Source of the DNA: Nereocystis luetkeana
Lineage: Eukaryota > Sar > Phaeophyceae > Laminariales > Laminariaceae
Direction: 5' to 3'
Length of the DNA: 64,000 nt
Assembly: GCA_031213475.1 (NCBI GenBank)
Contig: JARUPZ010000002.1
Span: 6,581,049 to 6,645,048 of the forward strand
Made by a program: the position numbers and the translations under genes. The first letter of the stretch is position 1. Every line of letters starts with the position of its first letter. Below, one piece after another: positions 9,850 through 19,210 of this stretch. The notes under the pieces are model-generated. The model was not told the origin of the DNA. It did not search any database and saw only the letters and a program-made list of their open reading frames with translations.

Positions 9850-12800
9850 ATGGGGGCGGCCGCAAGTCTAGTCTCAGAAGATCAGCGGGCGTCCATGCAT
9901 ATGGCCGTTCTCGAGGCGCTACCTTCTAGCGTGTACACCTTGGAGGAGAGGCGGTTCAAAGCAGGCTCTTTCTACGAGACCACGGAGTTTTCCCCGCACC
10001 GCAAGCACTGCCCAGTATTCGCTGCGCTCGGCCTCCATGAGTGGTCCGTTTCGCACATATGGCGGCACTTTCGACGGGTGAGCGAGAAGCGAGGCGTGAT
10101 TACAGTATGTACCAGGTATGTTCCATTGGTTTCATATGATGATGCTGCCGCGCAAGGCAGCACAAGAGAAACAGACACACTTTTCATTGTTACCGCCCGC
10201 TACTTCGAGGAAATTTCGAGCTACACGAGCGGTGGTGGGCAGTTAGATTTGTACCATAATATGGGTGTGTACATACTCTATGCGCGGTCGCATGGAACGC
10301 GATGTCACCTGACAGCCGATTATAAGGCAAACTGACAGCCCTGCCGCCCGGAAACGCAATTTGTTGCATCGCTTTATACCTCTGAATTGCTTCGAGTCAC
10401 GCCACCCTTGTCTGTGAACGACAAGATATACGCATTGTGGCGGGTCCCTACATATATACCACGAGAATGCACGGCACTAATGCCCAAAATGGAGAGCTTC
10501 GTAGGCGATCGTAACGTGTACACTTACTGTGCTACTACTTACAGTATAGCAGTACAGTTCGTAGTACAAAATATGTTACAAGAGCAACGTATATTCCCGC
10601 AAGCTAGGCGCACTGCAGCCCCGTTCCGTTGTAGTAGCATTATTTACAACAAACACCGCACCACTAATTATATCCCTGCATCCCAGTAGGAGATACCTAT
10701 AAAAATATCGCCAGGGGAAGGATAACATGGCATCCCAGGTAAAAAAACGCCTCCATGTTTTAAAAACCCAAAACAGGGGATATTCAGGAGGGATCCCCGC
10801 AAGAAAAACGCCTCATTTTTCTGGAAACCCCGCAAGTACGTGTGGTGGGAAACGAGTTTTGAAGCTTAAAAATCGATTAGCGTTTGTTGCGTAACATTTT
10901 TAGTCTACATTCCCTGCAATGGCGTCCCAGCTACGCAGGTTAGGAAAAAATACCGGTATGCCTGTCACTATCGGTGATAAGCCATCGAGGACATTCAGCG
11001 ACTACAATGGCGACACAATCACCACAATCGACACCAACAAACAGCTTCGAAAGCAGCGACGGAAAACACTAAATGAAAGTATAAAATGCGCAGGACGTCG
11101 CTCGTTGTACGCATTCACCCTCCCCATGCCCGAGCAGATGAACGCGACGAGCAGTGGCGTGGTGACTCTGTGGGAGTTCCGAGAGTACTTCGGTTTGCCA
11201 GATGATAAGTCCACCACCCGCCTGTTCCGTTGCTTCGACGAAGACCGTGACAACCGCATAGGATTCCTCGAGCTCGTCGTAGGCCTGTGGACATATTGTG
11301 AGTTTTTTATAGCAGCCGTGACAAATGCACTGGAGATATTGTAAATCCGACATGCATCTAAAATACCAGCAGCAACAACCGCATTGGATTTCTCGAGCTC
11401 GTGGCACGCGTGTGGATTCACTGTGGGTGATCGATGTCATTCATACCAGCAAGCAGCGCCGACTAACGATAGGTGCAGCAAGAAACCGAGATACTAGTCC
11501 AGGCTACGTACATTTCTTAGCCGGTGTATTTCACACTAATTTTAGTATAACCGCATCCCCCGAATTTCTTATTTCCCCCGAAGTCTCAAGCTGAATCTCT
11601 TGTGGGCTCTGTATTATGGGGGAGGGGCGGTGTAGTGTGTCCCTGTGTAAATTATCCCGTTTCTTCGACACCTTGAGCATGTATGTAATAAAAAACGCCA
11701 CATCGTGGGCCCGGCTCACCGCCCCTACTATCACTGCTCGACGAAGTAACGAAATATGAAGACACGTACCCCGTAGATTTTCTCCTCCGGATGTATGCAT
11801 GTATGTATGAATATCCGACTCTTGGCGGTTCACTGGTCTGAAAAGAGTGTTCGTACGTAGCCAGAGCTCTAAGAAGGAAAAGTTGGAAAAAACGCAAGGG
11901 AGAACGTTATGGCCCGTAACTGTCCTAATTCACACATAGACTCATTCGATCCCTTCCGCGTGCTGCATCTTATGATGCTTTCACACGTCAGACAGATCAC
12001 GATCTACCTGTTCACAGGAGTACATCATCTAGATCCTTTCCTGCCGGTATGATATGCTATCCAGAATCTGTATAGTACAGATCCAACCCAGGAAACACGT
12101 CCCGCAGCAGTAGATCATATGGTTCTCGAACGGCAAGGTGAGCTATTAATAGAACATACACATCAGGGAACTGCTATTATGGGGGGCCATACATGGTAGT
12201 AAATAGGACCATACATTGTTAGTAAACATAGGTAAACATATAGGCTTTTGTGTGTACCATAGGTCCTATTTACTATGCTCCCCCGTAATATCTACCCTGA
12301 AAGGTCTACACTCGTAGACCGTCAAGTGGGATTCGATGATATGCCAGGAGTGTGCGATGTTAGAAACAGGTACTTGATTGAGTGGTATTTGTACCAATGG
12401 TCAGTAAGCAATGGTTTTCTCAGCGTTGTTATCCAATAGACGTACGCATATATCGAACGACGATCTGACTGACGCAGCGCCATTTCGGATCCAGCCTAAA
12501 ACAGCTATCAGCGCTACCTCTATTCGATTGGTATCCATCGGGTCACACACAACCCTAATCTAGCATACAGCAATGCGACACCGTATCGCCTTTCTTTTCG
12601 GCAACCAGGTGACAGCACTATATACTTCTCAGCGCTAGCTGACGCCGCGGGGCCGCTCGTTTCCTACTCCCCCCAGTCTTACACCGAGCCCGCCCACCCG
12701 TTCAGGCTGCAACTGCAACGCTTCGGCGATGTGCTTGTGCTTTGACCTCTACGACACGGACCACAATGGCCAGATATCTCTGCCAGAAGCGGACTTCATG

Positions 12801-13013
12801 ATCGAGGACATATTTGGGCCGGGGTGGGCGTCGAAAGAGGAGGCCAGGGAGGTGCACGCTTGGTTGCATGAGCGGGACGACGCTGTGCTGGGCCACCCCC
12901 AGCTGGATGTTGACGCCTGGGCGACGTTCGTGGCCGCAAACCTCCAGATACAAGCGCCAGCCATTCACACGCGTTTGATCTTACAAACTAAGGTATTCGG
13001 TGTTGTCTACCAG
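9850..13013 (+). CDS. EF-hand calcium-binding protein, likely N-myristoylated (3 exons, 3' end open)
   Basis: Exons 9850-10077, 11138-11297 and 12706-13013 join in phases 0 and 1 to give 232 codons. Donors are GTGAGC, GTGAGT and GTATAT; acceptors are GAGCAG and TTCAG. The N-terminus MGAAAS fits an N-myristoylation signal. EF-hand loops in order: NATSSGVVTLWE (degenerate, spanning residues just after the first junction), DEDRDNRIGFLE (canonical acidic positions), and DTDHNGQISLPE (canonical). A fourth pseudo-loop near HPQLDVDAW is followed by a helix PAIHTRLILQTKVFG like the C-terminal tail of calcineurin-B-like and related stramenopile EF-hand proteins. The second junction falls inside LWTYC|C, as often seen between the EF-hand pairs. 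The last exon is not identified. If the donor at 13014 is skipped, the frame runs through a MITE to a stop at 13185-13187. Confidence 0.85.
11985..12130. repeat. GATC-rich dispersed repeat, fragment
   Basis: Contains TACAGATCCAACCCAGGAAA and several AGATC/GATCT words. The same words recur at 17450-18066, 20335-20425, 23500-23690 and 38815-39000, in both orientations. Confidence 0.6.
12175..12290. mobile_element. TA-flanked palindromic MITE, copy 1
   Basis: Terminal inverted repeats of the type TATTACGGGGGACCATAG, here slightly decayed (TATTATGGGGGGCCATAC / CCCCCGTAATA). Internal words are TAAATAGGACC and GGTCCTATTTACTATG. It lies in intron 2 of the EF-hand gene. Confidence 0.85.
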
Positions 13014-13037
13014 GTATATACAGGCATGCCGTATACA

Positions 13038-13125
13038 TTAGGACTGCAGCCCTGTTTTGGGAACAAACTGCCTGGAAATTGCACGGTGTGTGCCCAAAAC
13101 GGGACTGCAGTCCTAAATGAGTTAA
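13038..13125. mobile_element. TTAA-type MITE, copy 1 (decayed left end)
   Basis: An inverted pair, GGACTGCAGCCCTGTTTTGG and CCAAAACGGGACTGCAGTCC, ends in TTAA at 13122. It begins 25 bp after the EF-hand gene's last visible donor. Confidence 0.7.
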
Positions 13126-13162
13126 AAAGCCTACAGGATTGGACCAGGAATAAAAATGAACC

Positions 13163-13276
13163 TATTACGGGGGACCACAGTAAATAGGACCAAATATTGT
13201 TGGTAAAAATAGCGAAATATTTAGGTTTTTGTGTATGCCGTACTGTAGGCCCCATCTATTATGGTCCCCCGTAATA
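13163..13276. mobile_element. TA-flanked palindromic MITE, copy 2
   Basis: Left end TATTACGGGGGACCACAG and right end GGTCCCCCGTAATA, with TAAATAGGACC and a T-rich core. A stop codon for the EF-hand read-through frame lies inside it. Confidence 0.9.
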
Positions 13277-13749
13277 CTATATCAGGAAGGGAAAACGAGA
13301 TATATGTTGGTCCGAAGTGATAGAAGAGAGACTACTAGTGCGATACAATCGATTCAAGCTGGAATGGAACATGTACGATACACTACTACTACTGTCGGAG
13401 GGCAAAATCGATAATATAAATAATAATAATATGACAAGAACTTAAAATCGCTTTGGGCGGGGCGGCGACAAGAGATTTTGATTGAAGAATCGTTGCTGAG
13501 CGGTCAGCTCTACACTAAAATACTACTGTAAGTATATACCACCTGAGCGGAAGCGCAAGCTACCTTTTAGGCGTTAAATATGAAGAACAGACGGTCCTCG
13601 TACTTACTCCCAGAGTGGTATACAATAGTCCCTCGCCACGGGTCGATCAAGGTTGGTATATATACCGCACATACCGCACTAGGGTTTCACAGCCTTGCTC
13701 GGCCTTGGTGATTCTCTTGTTGGCGGGTCCAAGACTGTATTGCTATTAA
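13277..13749. other. Unassigned sequence
   Basis: No exon was recognised. The stretch has AT-rich patches (about 13410-13440) and ends with a TATTAATA word beside the next MITE. Confidence 0.3.
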
Positions 13750-13860
13750 TACTACGGGGGGGTGGTGGTAATCAGAACCTACGACTGGGCCCAAAAAACA
13801 GGTATCCCCTCGTGTTTTCAGGCCTGATTTGGTTCTGATTGCCATGTTCCCCCGTGGTAT
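13750..13860. mobile_element. GTAATCAGAACC-type MITE, copy 1
   Basis: Ends TACTACGGGGG / CCCCCGTGGTA with subterminal inverted words GGTAATCAGAACC and GGTTCTGATTGCC. The related copy at 24893-25000 has the same ends. Confidence 0.75.
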
Positions 13861-13879
13861 ACACTTGGGAGGTTGCTAC

Positions 13880-13994
13880 TATTACGGGGGACCATAAAAA
13901 ATAGGACCTACGAGTATGGTAAACACAAAAACCCGTATATTTACCTATTTTTACTAACAAGATTCGGTCGATTTTTTCGTGGTCCCCCATAATA
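13880..13994. mobile_element. TA-flanked palindromic MITE, copy 3
   Basis: Left end TATTACGGGGGACCAT and right end GGTCCCCCATAATA, with GGACC and TTGTTAGT-like core words inverted relative to copy 2. It lies 19 bp from another MITE. Confidence 0.88.
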
Positions 13995-14573
13995 ATAGTA
14001 TTCAGAACCCACGGTAGGCCCAATAAGCGGCCTGCCCTCGACTCGTGCGACGATAGGATGGGGTGTATAACATTTTCTTGGCCAAAACATTTCCGACTGC
14101 CGCGGTGGCTCCTTCGCTGAGGAACAATGTTTGCGCTTCGACACGTTTTTTTTGTCGTATATATACATGAGTCATCAGGTTGTGCGTTTCCTGTTTTCTC
14201 AAGTTCGGTCCCTGGGTGACTCACTAATGGCGTAGAGCTCCTCGAGCGAGGAGAACCCTAGAAGGAAAAAAATAGATGCACCACTGTCGTCCTAAAACGT
14301 GTCTATCTATCTACAGCCGGCGATGGTAATCAGAACCCACGACGCGCCTGAAAAGCAGGTGTCAATTATATCTGATGTTACACACCGTATTCGGCTCTGC
14401 GTACTCTTTCGTTTTCTCTATTTTTTAGAATGTGTATGTCGTGCCTGTCGTATCCAGTACGGTGGCATGGTATTGCATTGTCTAGTCTGCTTACTGCACA
14501 ACGAAGTACGGTAATATCTCTGTGTCGTTAGTGTCGTAATTTTGTGACGACAGAGCTTGCGTCTCTCTAGGGT
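13995..14573. other. MITE debris and dispersed repeat
   Basis: Contains a degenerate fragment of the GTAATCAGAACC family at about 14315-14372 and, from about 14430, a dispersed repeat (CGTATCCAGTACGGTGGCAT and on) shared with 48385-48560. Confidence 0.5.
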
Positions 14574-14670
14574 TTAACCCCTTTCGAACCGCAGTCCCGT
14601 TTTGGGGACAAACCAGTCAAATCTCAAGTAGTTTGTCCCCAAAACGGGACTGCGGTACTAAAGGGGTTAA
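14574..14670. mobile_element. TTAA-type MITE, copy 2 (near perfect)
   Basis: A 97-bp element starting and ending in TTAA. Its arms are AACCGCAGTCCCGTTTTGGG and CCCAAAACGGGACTGCGGT, and its ends CCCCTTT / AAAGGGG. The TTAA duplication and the termini starting CCC are the hallmark of piggyBac-type non-autonomous elements. It is inserted in a dispersed repeat whose other copy (48385-48560) lacks it. Confidence 0.85.
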
Positions 14671-16111
14671 GGAACGGCACAGACGATGGCTGTGCTGGAT
14701 GTCGTCGGGTAGAAATAACGGTTTCACGTGGAGAAACAAACAATATGTTCTCCCGTAACAGGAGTTTGTCAAGCTTTAATATTATTATTGATACGTACGC
14801 TTTTTTTAGTACGGCCATGCCAAAGCTATCGGGCATTAATTTTGTGGTACACGCAACACGTATACGGTGCATCATCTCCAGCAAAAAGGTTTGTTGGTTG
14901 GTTGTTGCCCGACGGTTTACACGCACGGAAACAGTCTCATACCCAGTTCCATTGATCAAAACACGCACAGCGGTAGTACATACTGTAGTAGAAGAGTGGT
15001 CTCCCATCATGATGCAGTAGCTGAACTTAACCCGCTCCACAGACAGTCACCAAAGCTGCGCCATACCACACACCCACACCATCTGTCTCGCTCCCGTCGC
15101 CCGACTAAACATGATAACCCTGTCGAAGTAGTCACTGTCGAGGCAGATTGCAGCCGAACCCAACCGATGTCAGACGTTGCTTCGTGCGTGGCGCATGCTG
15201 ATCACCTGGAACGTATGCGTGAAACCGGATGCACTGGTACAAGGTTATGGGTGTCGGGTTCTGGACGTACTGCATGCGGAAAAACGTGACGATCTACCTG
15301 GGTCGCAGGGTAACCGTTGAAACGGTCCTCAGCGCGCACATATCTCAAGCCGTACTGGAGGAGCTCGCGAAAGACAGGGACCCAGGAACAGACCACGACG
15401 ACAGCACCCAGTTCACTCTCCGGGTGACCAAAAACCACCAGCAACTAACTGTGTATGTGTGTAGTAAAACAAAAACAGGAGTTACCAGTCGTGTTTCTTT
15501 CACGGTTATGATAGTACAGACCGCGTCGGCTCGCGTATGCGTACACACGCATACACTCGAGAACATTTTCTACGTACGTAGTGTATACTAGCTGCGTACG
15601 TACTGTAGACTAGCAGTAGTCTTGGGAGAGCGCCAGTCGCAAAGTGTTCTCAAACTCGCATGCGGGGCTAAGACGTTTCTCTTTTTACTTCAAAGAAAAC
15701 TAAAACCAAAACCTGGTGACATATTAAACTAAAGATAAACTTTGTTGTTGACCCCGGTTGCCTTAGGTTCATTCTTGTCGGAGAGCGTTCTTTCCATAAT
15801 TTCCAAGGTTTGAAATAGTTAGAGATATGTATCAATATACGGAGGCGTTCTGTCACTATTCGTGAAATTCTCCAGTAACCAAAAATATCAAGTTCGTTAA
15901 CATTCCAATATTTTAGGAAAAACAACCCCAGAAAAATATGGAAGATTGAAAAATTGCGCGAAAAAAATGTCGTAAATTTGGAAAAAAAAGCTCTCCGATA
16001 AGAATGACCCTTAGTCGCGTCCTTCCTTTTTTTCGAACCGATTCTCAGGTCCTTCGTCGCACCGGCCCCTTTCCTCGGCGACGAAAGTTCCGTGATCTGG
16101 GCGGTAAAAAA
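14671..16111. other. Unassigned region
   Basis: Continuation of the dispersed repeat to about 14735, then sequence with no accepted exon. The open stretch near 15229-15591 shows no splice-supported coding domain. The AT-rich part at 15700-15990 may be the 5' flank of the gene at 16112. Confidence 0.35.
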
Positions 16112-16460
16112 ATGGCCATAAGCACCGCAGATGCTAGGAGGTTCGGAGCGCTGTCGGTGCGAGAGGCATTCGACAGGCTTACCGTTCCCGCCGGGCAGGA
16201 TGCCATGTGGGAGGAACCCAAAGCACCGTCGGCGCTCCAGGTGAAAGAAACCCCCAAACAAGCACGCGGCAAAAACCAATCCCGATGTGGTGTTTTTATG
16301 AGGCTCTTGACCCCGAGTCGGGTGTTTTTATTTCCATGTTTTTAATAAAAATGCGCCAGCTGCGAGTTTGGCCGACTGTTGAATAGTTGAAACCCGGCTT
16401 TGTAAGCTACGGGATATGCTCCGGCTGCCGCGCTTGTTTCCTCATCCGTTCCTCGTGAAG

Positions 16461-16545
<85 letters not shown>

Positions 16546-17372
16546 TGGTATATATATATATAGGTCGGCGTTTTATTTTTATTTTTTGTACGGTTCGGTC
16601 TGGTCTGCGCCGATCCCCCGTTTTACTACTATTCTATTAAAATGGCCCTGGTGATGGTCAATCCTTCCTCCTATCCGCCTTTACCGACATCTAACGTGCG
16701 AGCATTCAATATCATCGTGCGAGCTCTTTTTCTGCGGTGCGCCTTTTTCAGGCTCTCATGGCATCACTCGCGAACGTTGGCGAGCGCTGCCCACTGGATA
16801 GATCCTCGGGTGCCACCGGCGCATCCACTTCTCCATGGGTCTACAAACAAAACAAGGGAAAACCCTCTAAGCACCGCGCAGTTCCAAAAACCGGACCCCC
16901 CGAGGCACTCGCGCTGCTCAGCGCTCATCCGGGAATCAACGGGGAGCCTCTCGGATCACCCGCCGCCGCTACAACCGATGCCGCCACCTCTGGGGCGGCT
17001 GCTGGTTCCGCAGACGTCGACCCCACCATCGCGAACGCCTTTTCCGGATTGAAACCCCTCCCAGAGCTGCTGCAAAGCGCGGCATCAAAGAGGGGACGCG
17101 GTTTCCGCGACGGGTGGCGGGGGAAAACGACACCAAGAGGGAGCGGCGGCCGCAGGGCGCGAGCGGGCGAGTCGGGTGTCCCGCTGGTTCTGGGGGGGGG
17201 AGGGGGGCCTTCGACTGCCGAGGGGAAAGCCGTGGGGGGTGGGAAACAGGCGCTTGCTCGGGCGGGTAAGGGCTTGACTATCACGGGACAGATTCGGCCC
17301 GTCGGTCGGGGGGGGCTAGGAGGGGGCGACCAGGGAGCGCTGAGCACGAGGCTGTTACACCAGGCGCTGTGA
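16112..17372 (+). CDS. Two-exon gene, glycine-rich basic protein of unknown function
   Basis: Exon 1 (16112-16240, 43 codons) starts at ATG in AAAAAAATGG and ends CAG|GTGAAA. Exon 2 (16752-17372) starts after a good acceptor, CCTTTTTCAG, and ends at TGA; the junction is phase 0. Together they give 249 residues. The N-terminal part ([20 protein letters not shown], with a short Trp-containing acidic segment) looks helical. The middle contains an Ala/Thr-rich linker and [20 protein letters not shown], a helix-like segment. The C-terminus is Arg/Gly-rich ([25 protein letters not shown]), as in RNA-binding or nucleolar proteins. No family was recognised. Codon composition and clean splice sites, not similarity, support the gene. 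The 511-bp intron holds a 100-bp TA repeat. Confidence 0.7.
16463..16562. repeat. (TA)n microsatellite
   Basis: About 100 bp of alternating TA with one CTGG interruption at 16545-16548, inside the intron of the 16112-17372 gene. Confidence 0.98.
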
Positions 17373-17449
17373 ATTGTGAATGAAGTACATGCAGCGTTGG
17401 AAGATAGTGCACACACATGGGGACAGCATCCAAACCCCAAGACTTCACA

Positions 17450-18066
17450 CGTCGCACAGATCAGGTAGATCATTCCGCACTTGACGATCCAGATCTTTCA
17501 AGGCAGATAGATCATCTATTCCCGATTTTTTATGATCTACCGTAGCCCATGTTGCCGAGTGGCACCTGTTGTAATCCGCATGGTCTAGCGCATAATCCCT
17601 GGGTTGGATCTGTACCTTGACAGGTTCTGCGTGACCTCTCACAACGGCGGGCGAGGAGCTAGATGATCTATCTGTAGACATATCACGATCTATCTGTAGA
17701 TAGGCCACGATCTATCTATCCGAAGTATGCAGGACTTGTGCCCCTCTCATAATATGTTGTGCACGAACCGAATCATAAAACATCCCACCAGGAAAAAATA
17801 TGTGCGCAAGAGCTGTGTTACAACAAATCCCACCCGGAAAATATCATCTGCAGTAGTAGATCATGCAGACCATACGTATCAATCGGGGATCTATCTGCCC
17901 CGAACGATCTATTAATAGATCATCTAGATCATCACCTAGATCATCATATAGATCATCACCTAGATCATCATATAGATCATCATATAGATCATCATATAGA
18001 TCATCACATTGATCATCATCTAGATCATCATCTAGATCACCATCTAGATCATCATCTAGATCATCA
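17450..18066. repeat. GATC-rich dispersed repeat with a 12-bp tandem array
   Basis: Many AGATCATC/GATCTATC words. From about 17915 to 18066 they form a tandem array of about twelve 12-bp units of the type TAGATCATCATA / TAGATCATCACC. Upstream (17580-17640) lies an inverted copy of the TACAGATCCAACCCAGG word found at 12080 and 38840. Confidence 0.85.
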
Positions 18067-18946
18067 AACGGGAATATCTCTGCTCTTATATGTCCGATGC
18101 GTCAACTATTGTGTGCATTGTGTGCATTGCGTGTGCAGTAATACCGCGTCTACGGACGTTAAGCGAGGCGTCCGCAACAACTGGCCTGCACATGATTATA
18201 TCTGCCCAACGGTTTGGACGTCGGACATATGTAGGTGATTGACTGCCACACACACTGCGCGCACATAACTTAAAATCGTGCAGTGTGAAACAGCGGTCTG
18301 TGACACATCAATCGCTTCGTATGGGACTCTCGGTGTATAGACGATCGCTTCTGATAATGCTACAGTATGCACGATTTTCGATCGGAAGCTTGGTTCATTC
18401 AGCTTTCGGCTTTGGAGTGTCGAAGGCTACTGCACGTATTCTTCGTTGACTGCTGCGTTTGCCTTTCTTCTGCAACACCCCAGTCACACCGCACCCCTAC
18501 TTCGCAACCAATAATAGACCAATCGAAGGGCATACATACCTGGTACTGGTACGGTACTATACCGGTATTAATACTATTGATACTATAATAATAGTGTAAT
18601 AAACAGATTGTTTGCGGTGGTGACTCCCACGAAAAAAACACACAAAAAATAAAAAGACGAAAGACACACGCCAGACGCGTGCGCGTGCGTGCGTGCGTGC
18701 GTGCGTGTAAGTAAGCGCGCCCCACGCAGCGCGCGGGGTACCGGGCTCATCGAAAGCGCTCCCATCGCAACCGCTGTCACCGCAACTCTCCCCCCTCCGC
18801 GACTCTCTCGCTCGGCATTGGCGACAGAGGCTTTCTTTGCCGCTGTTCCGCCATCATCGCCTTCTTATACCAGTACATGATACGGCATCTGACGAGGGAG
18901 AAAACAAAAGAACAATGGATGAATGGAGGCGGGTGAACCCATCTAC
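18067..18946. other. Unassigned region downstream of the ADP/ATP carrier
   Basis: No exon was recognised. Contains a short GCGT tandem at 18684-18708 and a TACCTGGTA palindrome at about 18540. Confidence 0.35.
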
Positions 18947-19069
18947 TATTACGGGGGACCATAGTTGATAGGACCAAATATTGTTGGTAAAAATGGTGAA
19001 ATACATACCAGGTACCAGGTAGGTTTTTATGTATACCATAGGTCCTATCAACTATGGTCCCCCGAAATA
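18947..19069. mobile_element. TA-flanked palindromic MITE, copy 4
   Basis: Left end TATTACGGGGGACCATAG; right end GGTCCTATCAACTATGGTCC, then CCCGAAATA. Two overlapping TACCAGGTA words lie inside (19008-19023). Confidence 0.9.
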
Positions 19070-19127
19070 TATACTACTATACTTCAAAATCTCATCCCAC
19101 ACTAATTTCAAGTATGTTTCCCCCATA

Positions 19128-19158
19128 AAAAAAGGGCTGCAGTTCTAGGGGGGGTTAA
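19128..19158. mobile_element. TTAA-type MITE, end fragment
   Basis: GGGCTGCAGTTCTAGGGGGG followed by TTAA resembles the right end of the 14574-14670 element. The other half is missing. Confidence 0.5.
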
Positions 19159-19210
19159 GTAACCCCGCGTCACCAGTGCCTCCAAACGCTCATACGAAAA
19201 CCCATCAGGA

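Noticed and set aside
16925-17473. Minus-strand frame opposite exon 2 of the 16112 gene
   Set aside because: Shadow of the GC-rich exon; it does not begin or end at splice sites and has no homologous look.
17915-18066. Possible CRISPR-like array
   Set aside because: The 12-bp units are contiguous without unique spacers; it is a eukaryotic minisatellite.
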